Part shown: positions 33,723 through 40,934 of the stretch, piece after piece
Numbering within the stretch: the first letter of the stretch is position 1
Layout: every line of letters starts with the position of its first letter
Source of the DNA: Curtobacterium sp. VKM Ac-1393
GTDB lineage: Bacteria; Actinomycetota; Actinomycetes; Actinomycetales; Microbacteriaceae
Direction: 5' to 3'
NCBI RefSeq assembly: GCF_015350995.1
Contig: NZ_JADKRW010000006.1
Coordinates: forward strand, 326,301-390,300
Length of the DNA stretch: 64,000 bases
Translations under genes and position numbers: made by a program
Notes under the pieces: model-generated
Told to the model about the DNA's origin: nothing
What the model saw: only the letters and a program-made list of their open reading frames with translations
The model's database searches: none

Positions 33723-33728
33723 TAGCGT
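33723..33728 (+). promoter_or_regulatory. -10 element of leaderless coaBC promoter
   Basis: TAGCGT, 7 nt before the GTG at 33736. It favours this GTG over the one at 33727, which overlaps the hexamer. Confidence 0.45.
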
Positions 33729-33735
33729 GATCGAC

Positions 33736-34974
33736 GTGAACGCAGCAGCAGAGCGCAGCCTGACCGTCATCGTGGGGATCACCGGCGGGATCGCCGCCTA
33801 CAAGGCCGTCGGCGTGGTCCGCGACCTCGTCAAGCGCGGTCACGAGGTGCACGTCGTCCCGACCGAGGGCGCCCTGCGGTTCGTCGGGCTGCCGACGCTC
33901 GAGGCGCTCAGCCGCAACCCCGTCACCACGAGCGTCTGGGACGACGTCTCCGAGGTCCGACACGTCGCCCTCGGTCGACGCGCCGACCTGGTGGTGATCG
34001 CTCCGGCGACGGCCGACTCCCTGGCCCGGATGGCGCACGGCCTGGCCAGCGACCTGCTCGGCACCACGCTGCTGGCGACCGAGGCCCCGGTCGTCGTCGC
34101 CCCCGCGATGCACCCGCAGATGTGGGAGCACCCGGCGACCCGCGCCAACGTCGTGACCCTGCGCGAGCGGGGTGTGCACCTGGTCGGACCGGTGGTCGGC
34201 GCGCTGACTGGTGACGACGCGGGCATCGGCCGGATGGCGGAACCCGAGGACATCGTCACCGCGGCGCTCGCGGTGCTGGACCGCACGAGCGAGACCCGCC
34301 GCGGCGACCTGTCCGGGGTCCGCGTCGTCGTCAGCGCCGGCGGCACCCGCGAGCCGTTCGACCCCGTGCGCTTCGTCGGCAACCGGTCCAGTGGCCGGCA
34401 GGGTCTGGCGATCGCCGCCGACGCCGCGGCTCGCGGTGCCGTCGTCACGGTCGTCGCGGCGAACGTGGAGGCCGGCCTGACCGCCGGGATCGACGCGACC
34501 GTCGTGCCGGTGGGGTCCGCGCTCGAGCTCGCCGAGGCCGTGCACGCGGCGGCGGCCGAGGCCGACGTCGTGGTGATGACGGCAGCGGTGGCCGACTACC
34601 GACCGGCTGAGGTCCTCGCCGAGAAGCTCAAGAAGGACGCCCAGGGCGAGCGGATGACGCTCGAGCTCGTGCGGAACCCGGACGTGCTCGCGGACCTCGT
34701 GGCGGCCAGGCGCTCCGGGCAGGTCATCGTCGGGTTCGCCGCCGAGACCGAACCCGACCGCGACGCCCGCGTCGAGCTGGGCCGCGCGAAGATCGCCAGG
34801 AAGCCCGCAGACCTGCTCGTCGTGAACCACGTCGGCTGGACGGCGGGGTTCGAACGCGAGGAGAACGCCATCGAGGTCCTGGTCCCCGGCGGTGCGGTCG
34901 TCCGCGAGACCTCGGGCACGAAGGCCGAGGTGGCGACGGCGGTGCTCGACCTCGTCGCGACCGCACTGACCTGA
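33736..34974 (+). CDS. coaBC: Bifunctional phosphopantothenoylcysteine decarboxylase / phosphopantothenate-cysteine ligase
   Basis: A 412-residue fusion enzyme of CoA synthesis. The N-terminal CoaC flavoprotein half shows VGITGGIAAYKAVGVVRDLVK-type start, HVALGRRADLVVIAPATADSLARMA and the PAMHPQMWEHPA (PxMNxxMW) motif, with His in place of the usual Asn. The C-terminal CoaB half shows VVVSAGGTREPFDPVRFVGNRSSG, MTAAVADYRP and the KLKKD (KIKK-like) substrate lid. It joins 4'-phosphopantothenate and cysteine and then decarboxylates the product. The GTG start is set by promoter spacing. Confidence 0.95.
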   Translation: MNAAAERSLTVIVGITGGIAAYKAVGVVRDLVKRGHEVHVVPTEGALRFVGLPTLEALSRNPVTTSVWDDVSEVRHVALGRRADLVVIAPATADSLARMAHGLASDLLGTTLLATEAPVVVAPAMHPQMWEHPATRANVVTLRERGVHLVGPVVGALTGDDAGIGRMAEPEDIVTAALAVLDRTSETRRGDLSGVRVVVSAGGTREPFDPVRFVGNRSSGRQGLAIAADAAARGAVVTVVAANVEAGLTAGIDATVVPVGSALELAEAVHAAAAEADVVVMTAAVADYRPAEVLAEKLKKDAQGERMTLELVRNPDVLADLVAARRSGQVIVGFAAETEPDRDARVELGRAKIARKPADLLVVNHVGWTAGFEREENAIEVLVPGGAVVRETSGTKAEVATAVLDLVATALT

Positions 34975-35003
34975 TTCCGAGGACCGGCGAGCACGATGGG
35001 CGC

Positions 35004-35402
35004 ATGCGACGACGTGAGCGGATCAAACGAGCCACCCGGACTGCCACCCTGCTCGCGGTGCTGCTCGGCGGAGCCGGCGTCACCCACTTCCTGCAGCCGC
35101 GCCACTACGACCGGATCGTGCCCGACACGCTGCCACCGCGCCTGACGACGGTCGCGTCCGGCGTGGCCGAACTCGGCATCGCCGCCGGGCTCGCGTTCCC
35201 GGCCACCCGCCGGGCTTCAGGGTGGGCCGCAGCCGCCCTGTTCGCCGCGGTCTTCCCCGCGAACGTGAAGATGGCGAACGACCTGCTCGACAGCCCGCGG
35301 TCGACCCGGGCGATGCGCCTGGTGTCGGTGCTGCGGCTCCCCCTGCAGGTGCCGCTCGTCCTGTGGGCCGTGCGCGTCGGTCGGCACGCCCCGAAGCGGT
35401 GA
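35004..35402 (+). CDS. DoxX-like membrane protein
   Basis: A 132-residue protein with four hydrophobic segments: ATLLAVLLGGAGVTHFLQP, VASGVAELGIAAGLAFPA, GWAAAALFAAVFPANVKMA and LRLPLQVPLVLWAV. The GVTHF and NVKMA patterns fit DoxX-family quinone-linked or redox membrane proteins. It starts 29 nt after coaBC and overlaps the next gene by 4 nt (GTGA), so it is probably part of one operon through 36660. Function not defined. Confidence 0.82.
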   Translation: MRRRERIKRATRTATLLAVLLGGAGVTHFLQPRHYDRIVPDTLPPRLTTVASGVAELGIAAGLAFPATRRASGWAAAALFAAVFPANVKMANDLLDSPRSTRAMRLVSVLRLPLQVPLVLWAVRVGRHAPKR

Positions 35403-36190
35403 CCCAGCCGTCGTGGACCCGTGCAGCGGCCCCGCTGCTGCACCGCCCGGTCACCCAGCACGCGTGGGACGACATCGTCTTCGCGCACTGGCGGCACGAC
35501 CCCTCGGCCCTCGAGCGCCTCGTGCCGCGCGGAACCCGTCCCGACGTGGTCGACGGCAGTGCCTGGGTGGGGCTGACGGCGTACGTGTTCCGTGAGACCC
35601 GGGTGCCGCCGTTCCCCTCTGCCGGTCGCCTGGGCCGGATGACCGAGGTCACCCTCGAGGTCCTGACCGTCGACGACCAGGGCCGGCACGGGGTGACCTA
35701 CCGCACGGTGGACACCCCGAACGTGCCGGCGATCGTCGCCGCACATGCGCTGCTCGGCGTGCCGTACACCTTCGCGCACGCGCGGTCACGGCGCCGTGGC
35801 GAGAGCATCGTGCACCGGTCCGTCCGGCACCCGTCCCGGGCACTGCACCCGGTGCGTTGGGCGCGGTCCCTGCGACAGGAGCGTCCCGCCGACACGGTCC
35901 GACCCCGGCACGCCGCCTCGGTCCGGGTCACCGCTGGCGACGTCGTCGACACGGCCCTGGCCGCCGAACTCACGACCCGCGCCGGCATCCACGCCCGACA
36001 CCTGGCACAGACACTGTTCTGGCAGCGCCAGCACCCGCCGCTGACGATCCGGACGGCCAGCCTCGACCGGCTCGAGGGCGACCTGCCCGACGCCGTCGGC
36101 ATGCCCGGCCTGTTCGACCGCGAGCCGGACTCGGTGCTCGTCGTCGACGGCACCACCGTCCGGTACGCGTGGGGCGGGATCGTCCGGTGA
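35399..36190 (+). CDS. DUF2071 (YqjF-like) protein
   Basis: A 263-residue protein. RPVTQHAWDDIVFAHWRHDP, PDVVDGSAWVGLTAYVF and VTLEVLTVDDQGRHGVTY match the acetoacetate-decarboxylase-like YqjF/DUF2071 family. GTG start overlapping the DoxX stop, and its own stop overlaps the DUF1810 gene. No biochemical role is known. It contains many Arg residues near ARSRRRGESIVH. Confidence 0.82.
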   Translation: MTQPSWTRAAAPLLHRPVTQHAWDDIVFAHWRHDPSALERLVPRGTRPDVVDGSAWVGLTAYVFRETRVPPFPSAGRLGRMTEVTLEVLTVDDQGRHGVTYRTVDTPNVPAIVAAHALLGVPYTFAHARSRRRGESIVHRSVRHPSRALHPVRWARSLRQERPADTVRPRHAASVRVTAGDVVDTALAAELTTRAGIHARHLAQTLFWQRQHPPLTIRTASLDRLEGDLPDAVGMPGLFDREPDSVLVVDGTTVRYAWGGIVR

Positions 36191-36660
36191 GCGGCCCCGC
36201 GACGCGCGACGCCGACCCGTACGACCTCGACCGTTTCGTGCGAGCGCAGCACGGCGTGCACGACGACGCCCTCGCCGAACTGCGCCGCGGGCGGAAGACC
36301 TCCCACTGGATGTGGTTCGTGTTCCCGCAGCTCGCCGGGCTCGGACGGAGCGCCACCGCAGAGCGCTACGGCGTGCGCGGGATCGCCGAGGCCCGCGCCT
36401 ACCTCGCGCACCCCGTGCTCGGCGAGCGGCTGCGGACCGCGGCAGCGACCGCTTCGGACGCGCCGGCACGATCGGCCGAGGCGCTCCTCGGCGGGACGGA
36501 CGCCGTGAAGCTCCGGTCGTCGATGACGCTGTTCGCCCGGGCTGCCGCGGTGCCGGAGCCCTTCACCGCGGTGCTCGACCGCTGGTACGGCGGCGCCGAG
36601 GACGATGTCACCGTCCGACTGCTGACCGAGGGCAACCGACCGTCACGTGACACGCGCTGA
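36187..36660 (+). CDS. DUF1810 protein
   Basis: A 157-residue protein with all DUF1810 landmarks: DLDRFVRAQHGVHDDALAEL, the RRGRKTSHWMWFVFPQLAGLG core and SMTLFARAA. Solved relatives are all-helical and resemble calpastatin-inhibitor-like folds, with no assigned function. GTG start overlapping the previous stop. It is the last gene of the coaBC-DoxX-DUF2071-DUF1810 string. Confidence 0.92.
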   Translation: MSGPATRDADPYDLDRFVRAQHGVHDDALAELRRGRKTSHWMWFVFPQLAGLGRSATAERYGVRGIAEARAYLAHPVLGERLRTAAATASDAPARSAEALLGGTDAVKLRSSMTLFARAAAVPEPFTAVLDRWYGGAEDDVTVRLLTEGNRPSRDTR

Positions 36661-36683
36661 CCCGATCGCAACGCCGTTCTTAT

Positions 36684-36698
36684 ATCAGGTACGGTGAT
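36684..36698. promoter_or_regulatory. Candidate GntR operator/promoter
   Basis: ATCAGGTACGGTGAT has inverted ATCA/TGAT ends and contains TACGGT, a -10-like hexamer. It lies 73 bp upstream of the GntR-family gene and could serve autoregulation. Confidence 0.35.
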
Positions 36699-36770
36699 CC
36701 GTGTGTGCGCGGCGACGCCCGCACCACTGCCCCGAACAGACCCGATGATCAGCCCCCACGAGGAGAACGC

Positions 36771-37421
36771 ATGCCGGTCCCCCGCAGCGCCCCGACCGAG
36801 CACCAGCTGCTCCGCGACACCGTCCGCCACAAGATCCACGACGCGATCATGGACGGCACCCTGGTCCCCGGGGAGCGACTCAACGACGACGAACTCATCG
36901 CGTGGCTCGGTGTCTCCCGCACCCCGATCCGCGAGGCCCTGAGCCAGCTCTCCCGCGCCGGGCTGATCGAGATGGCGCCGAACCGGTACACCCGGGTCAC
37001 GACGCCGAACCCCGCCGAGGTCATCGAGGCGATGCAGACCCTCGGCGTGCTGTTTGGTGGCGTCGTCCGGCTCGCGGTCCCCCGCCTCGGCGCCGGCGCA
37101 CGCAAGAAGATCCTCGCGCAGATCGACAAGACGATCGCCGAGCTCGAGTCCCACGACGTGCCCGCCGTCAACCACGATGCGCTCGACGTGTTCGCGCTCT
37201 ACGTCACCGAGTGCGGCAACGAGAACCTGCAGCGCGTGTGCCGCGACACGATGGACGGCCTGGCGTTCCGCCTGCGCCTGCCCAACCTCGACGAGCTCGT
37301 CGACTGGGACCGGATGACCGAGGACTTCCGTCGACTGCGCACCGCGACGGAGTCGGGCGACAACATCGCCGCGGAGCTCGCGACCGAGGCGATCCACCAG
37401 CTGCCGGGCGAGAAGCGCTGA
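36771..37421 (+). CDS. GntR-family (FCD subfamily) transcriptional regulator
   Basis: A 216-residue regulator. The N-terminal winged helix shows LLRDTVRHKIHDAIMDGTLVPGERLNDDELIAWLGVSRTPIREALSQLSRAGLI, typical GntR; the all-helical C-terminal part (DKTIAELESHDVPAVNHDAL then FALYVTECGNENLQRVCRDTMD) is FCD-like. GAGGAGA precedes the ATG. No metabolic gene is adjacent, so the target and ligand are open. Confidence 0.93.
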   Translation: MPVPRSAPTEHQLLRDTVRHKIHDAIMDGTLVPGERLNDDELIAWLGVSRTPIREALSQLSRAGLIEMAPNRYTRVTTPNPAEVIEAMQTLGVLFGGVVRLAVPRLGAGARKKILAQIDKTIAELESHDVPAVNHDALDVFALYVTECGNENLQRVCRDTMDGLAFRLRLPNLDELVDWDRMTEDFRRLRTATESGDNIAAELATEAIHQLPGEKR

Positions 37422-37446
37422 GTCGAGCTGTACCCGCGTACAGGAA

Positions 37447-37478
37447 ACCGCCCGTCTCGCCCGCGCGAGGCGGGCGGT
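37447..37478. terminator. Hairpin terminator after the GntR gene
   Basis: ACCGCCCG-T-CTCGC pairs with GCGAG-G-CGGGCGGT around a 4-nt loop, 26 nt after the stop. It is followed by a type A half-site (CGGGCCTCCCG, 37489-37499). Confidence 0.75.
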
Positions 37479-37605
37479 CCGCGTTCCACGGGCCTCCCGG
37501 TCGACCGCTCCGAGCCGCCAGCCGGTGGGCACGACGCTCCCAGTCTGCGGTCCCAGCGAGCCGATAGCATCGCTGCGACCACCCGATCCCCACCCGGAGC
37601 AGCAC

Positions 37606-38061
37606 ATGAGTCCTCGATCGACGGACCGTACCGAGGTCGCCGCACGACTGGCCGCGGCGGTCGGACGGATCAACCGACGAGCACGGACGGACTCGGCCTC
37701 GCTCGGGTACGGGATCGTGTCCGCGCTGGCCACCATCCAGCGCGAAGGACCCCTGCGCCCTGGCGACCTGTCGCGGATCGAGGTCGTCACGAAGCCGACG
37801 ATGACCCGCATCCTGACCGAGCTCGAGCAGCGCGGGTTCATCGCGCGCGAAGCCGACCCCCGAGACGGCCGGGCCTTCATGGTCTCGGCCACCGACGAGG
37901 GCATCGAAGCGGTCGAGCGGGCACGCTCGGACCGCACCGGGATCGTCGCCGAGCTCATCGCGGAGCTCGACGAGTCCGACGTCCGGGCGATCGCCGGTGC
38001 GCTGTCCGCACTGGAGCGCGTCGCCCAGGGCGACCGCGTTCAGGAACCTCACACGTTCTAG
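37606..38061 (+). CDS. MarR-family transcriptional regulator
   Basis: A 151-residue winged-helix regulator. GIVSALATIQREGPLRPGDLSRIEVVTKPTMTRILTELEQRGFI contains the recognition helix, and READPRDGRAFMVSATDEG is the DxRxxxxxLT wing. MarR proteins usually repress efflux or stress genes in response to phenolics or oxidants. The start at 37606 has GGAGCAG upstream. No adjacent transporter. Confidence 0.92.
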   Translation: MSPRSTDRTEVAARLAAAVGRINRRARTDSASLGYGIVSALATIQREGPLRPGDLSRIEVVTKPTMTRILTELEQRGFIAREADPRDGRAFMVSATDEGIEAVERARSDRTGIVAELIAELDESDVRAIAGALSALERVAQGDRVQEPHTF

Positions 38062-38072
38062 CCACTCGCGGG

Positions 38073-38091
38073 CCGTTACCGAACCGTTACC
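38073..38091 (-). promoter_or_regulatory. Direct repeat resembling MtrA response-regulator sites
   Basis: CCGTTACC-GAA-CCGTTACC; on the other strand it reads GGTAACGG-TTC-GGTAACGG, an 11-bp-period direct repeat of a GTAAC core. MtrA sites in actinobacteria have this kind of GTAAC repeat and are often near cell-wall hydrolase genes, as here (start at 38353). Confidence 0.45.
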
Positions 38092-38352
38092 AACGGGTGG
38101 ACGGACGGTTCTGCCAGCGATCCTGGACGCGTCACCCAGTCGGGCGGGTCATCGTGTCGGCTTCGCCCGACGGCGGCCTCCCCAGGGCTGCTCGTGGCGG
38201 ACGGACGGGCCCCACACCACCGTCCGGTCCTCCCCGGTTCGCCGGACTCCCCACGCTCCGCGCGTCTCGACGCGCGGAGCACCGCTCGACCGCAACCGAC
38301 GTGCCGAGCAGCACGGAGTCCCGCACCACGAACCGCCCGACCACCGGAACCG

Positions 38353-39228
38353 ATGCCAGGACCCACCCCAGACCTCCCCATCACCACCGCCTCGACCCGA
38401 CGTGAGGCCCTGAACTCCCCCAGCCGGCGCGTGCGCCGCGCCCTCCGCCACCGGGCGACGCTGATCGTCGGCGGCGCCGCGGTGCTCGCCGTCGCCGGTG
38501 GCGCCCTCACCATCGGCACGCAGCCCGCCATCGGCGAGGCCCTCGGCATGCCCACCGGCACCCCGAGCGCGTCGGCAACGGCGCAACCGGCACTGCACGG
38601 CACGGCCCTCGACCGTGCCCAGGCCGCGGCGACCATCTCCACCGCGAAGACCGTGATGGCCACCGCGAACGACAAGACCGACACGGCGTCGCTCGAGCAG
38701 CACATCGACGCCCTCAGCGACTACCCGGAGCTGTCCGGCGCCGAGCTGACGACGCGGATCTCGTCCACGGTGGCCTCGGCCGCGCACGTCGAACTCGCGA
38801 GTGCGACGCAGGACAAGCGGGAGGTCGACGCGAAGGCAGCGGCCATCGCGAAGGCGGCAGCCGAGCAGCAGGCGGCTGCCGAGGCCGCGGAGGCCGCCCG
38901 GAAGCTCGCGGCGGGCAACACCGTCGCCGGCGCGAAGGCGACGGCATCCTCGCTCGCATCGTCCGAGTACGGCTGGGGCGCCGACCAGTTCCAGTGCCTC
39001 GACAACCTGTGGACCAAGGAGTCGGGCTGGAACTACCAGGCCGTCAACGCGAACGGTGGCGCGACCGGGATCCCGCAAGCGCTGCCCGGGTCGAAGATGG
39101 CGACGGCCGGCTCGGACTGGCAGACCAACGCCACGACGCAGATCAAGTGGGGCCTGCAGTACATCAGCGCCGCGTACGGCACCCCGTGCTCGGCGTGGGC
39201 CCACTCGCAGGCGAGCAACTTCTACTGA
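38353..39228 (+). CDS. Secreted transglycosylase-like (SLT/Rpf-like) cell-wall protein
   Basis: A 291-residue protein with a basic N-terminus and an export/anchor helix (ATLIVGGAAVLAVAGGALTIG), an Ala/Lys-rich coiled-coil middle (EVDAKAAAIAKAAAEQQAAA), and a C-terminal lysozyme-like domain. That domain shows FQCLDNLWTKESGWNYQAVN with the catalytic Glu in KESGW, and GATGIPQALPGSKM. It probably cleaves peptidoglycan during growth. Start at 38353 is tentative; the longer upstream frame is low-complexity. Possible MtrA-type repeats lie 260 bp upstream; the rest of that gap shows no gene. Confidence 0.85.
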   Translation: MPGPTPDLPITTASTRREALNSPSRRVRRALRHRATLIVGGAAVLAVAGGALTIGTQPAIGEALGMPTGTPSASATAQPALHGTALDRAQAAATISTAKTVMATANDKTDTASLEQHIDALSDYPELSGAELTTRISSTVASAAHVELASATQDKREVDAKAAAIAKAAAEQQAAAEAAEAARKLAAGNTVAGAKATASSLASSEYGWGADQFQCLDNLWTKESGWNYQAVNANGGATGIPQALPGSKMATAGSDWQTNATTQIKWGLQYISAAYGTPCSAWAHSQASNFY

Positions 39229-39269
39229 GCGGCGCGGGGCGGCCGCTCGCCGGCCCACGCACCCGCACG

Positions 39270-39304
39270 ACGAACGGCCCCGGGTTCCGCCCGGGGCCGT
39301 TCGT
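39270..39304. terminator. Strong hairpin terminator
   Basis: Perfect 15-bp arms ACGAACGGCCCCGGG (39270-39284) and CCCGGGGCCGTTCGT (39290-39304) with a 5-nt loop, 41 nt after the transglycosylase stop. Confidence 0.85.
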
Positions 39305-39320
39305 CCTGTAGGCATGCCGG

Positions 39321-40325
39321 GTGACCACGATCGGACTGCGCCGGATGGCGCCCCGCGACCCCGCCGAGGGACACCGCGCCGCGAGCCCCCTGGAGCTGCT
39401 CTTCGACCTGGTCTTCGTCGTCGCGGTCGGGTTCGCCGCCACCAACCTGCACGAGATCGAGGCCGAGGGACACGTCAGCTCCGCCGTCGTGTCGTACGCC
39501 ATGGTGTTCTTCGCGATCTGGTGGGCGTGGTTGAACTTCAGCTGGTTCGCGACGTCGTTCGACACCGATGACTGGCTGTACCGCGTCACGACCTTCGTGC
39601 AGATGGCCGGGGTGCTCGTGCTCGCCGCCGGGGTGCACGCCGCCATGACCGAGGGCGACTGGGCGATCCCGGTGATCGGGTACGTCGTGATGCGCCTGGC
39701 GATGGTCGCGCAGTGGCTCCGGGTCGCCGTCTCGTCACCGCGGTTCCGACGCACCGCGCTCCGGTACGCCGTGGGGATCGTCGTCGTGCAGGCGCTCTGG
39801 GCCGGCATGCTCGCGCTGCCGCAGGGCTCGACCGCGTGGGCGTTCCCCGTGCTCGTCCTGCTCGAGGTGCTCGTCCCGCCGATCGCCGAGGGCACCACCG
39901 AGACGACCCCGTGGCACACGCACCACATCGCCGAGCGGTACGCCCTGTTCACGCTCATCGTCCTGGGTGAGGGGCTCGTCGCCTCGGCGAACGCGGTCAT
40001 CGACGGCATCGCGCAGGCCGACCACCTCGGTTCACTGCTCGTGCTGGCGGCGGCCGGACTCGTCATCGTCGCCGGACTGTGGTGGATCTACTTCTCGCGC
40101 GAGCAGCACGACCACATCCGGAACCTGCCCAGTGCGCTCGTGTTCGGGTATTATCCGGCCGACCGGATCTCTCTCATCGGTCAGGTGAGTCGGCCCGTAT
40201 GTGGGCGGAAGCCAGTCCCGTCCGGTGTACTCATCGAGTCAGGTCGTCTCTCTTCGACACCGAATCTGGCAGCCCCGCGCCGAACGTCCGGCCGATCTCC
40301 GCAGGGCTGCCGAACAGGCACGTGA
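39321..40325 (+). pseudogene. ltrA (low temperature requirement protein A), interrupted at about 40150
   Basis: The first ~275 residues match LtrA membrane proteins: ASPLELLFDLVFVVAVGFA, AIWWAWLNFSWFATSFDTDD, HTHHIAERYALFTLIVLGEG and SREQHDHIRNLPSALVFGY. LtrA normally continues to about 390-400 residues, but after VFGY at about 40150 the sequence (YPADRISLIGQ...) no longer resembles it and ends at 40325. Foreign DNA with recombinase genes follows at once, so insertion of a mobile element has truncated the gene. The 3' part was not found in the window. Confidence 0.85.
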
Positions 40326-40538
40326 TCGGTAACGGGATTCGCGAGTCGCCGAGGTTCTTGAACGGTCGGCCACACGGAGCTGAGAGCGCAGCGCAGGTCG
40401 CTGTCGGCCGCGCCCCAAGAACGTCCGTGCCGTCGAATCTTCCGGACTTCCCGAAGAATTCCGGACAGCGACTCAGTTAGTCCAAAAGTCTTTTCTCCGC
40501 TCCGCTGAGGTGCGGAGGACAGCTCAGTCCGAGTCTCG

Positions 40539-40934
40539 TTAGAGGCGTCGTCGCTTTCGCTTCGGAAGATCCACCACGTTCTCTGAACCGAAGTCCCGCC
40601 TGCCCGGCGATTGCGTCGCACGAAGCTTTTTGACCTCGCGGCGGAGGGCAGCGTTCACGCGGGTCAGTTCCACGATGACCTGCGCCATCGTCCGGACAGT
40701 GTGCCGAAGGCGCGCGACCAGCGCGGACGCAACCTCGTGGTCCCGGTCTCTCTGCGCCGCGGCAGCATCGGACCGGAAAGCCGCCTTGCGCTCATCGACT
40801 GCCGCGAGGAACGTCCGATCTCGATAGAGCTGAGCTTCCGAAACCCCCGCCGTCTTCGCCAACCGCCTCTTCACTGGCGGTTCGTCGTGCGGAAGGTCCT
40901 CAAGGGCCTTCATGAGCCTCTGATGCGCACTCAT
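40539..40934 (-). CDS. TnpC-like (DUF6262-type) accessory transposition protein
   Basis: A 131-residue basic protein. A helix-turn-helix-like segment (VKRRLAKTAGVSEAQLYRDR) is followed by a long coiled coil (VIVELTRVNAALRREVKKL). Size, composition and position after recombinases match TnpC of Tn554-type transposons, which affects orientation and frequency of transposition. Its ATG overlaps the stop of the preceding recombinase (ATGA). Last gene of the module. Confidence 0.7.
   Translation of the reverse strand: MSAHQRLMKALEDLPHDEPPVKRRLAKTAGVSEAQLYRDRTFLAAVDERKAAFRSDAAAAQRDRDHEVASALVARLRHTVRTMAQVIVELTRVNAALRREVKKLRATQSPGRRDFGSENVVDLPKRKRRRL

Noticed and set aside
30580..34830. A 1416-codon open frame on the minus strand
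   Set aside because: Only the last 369 codons (30580-31689) are the LLM oxidoreductase; the rest is GC-driven open frame antisense to the SDR and coaBC genes.
38062..38352. A c-di-AMP (ydaO) riboswitch upstream of the transglycosylase-like gene
   Set aside because: Such switches precede similar genes in actinobacteria, but I could not find the conserved core in this 291-bp gap.
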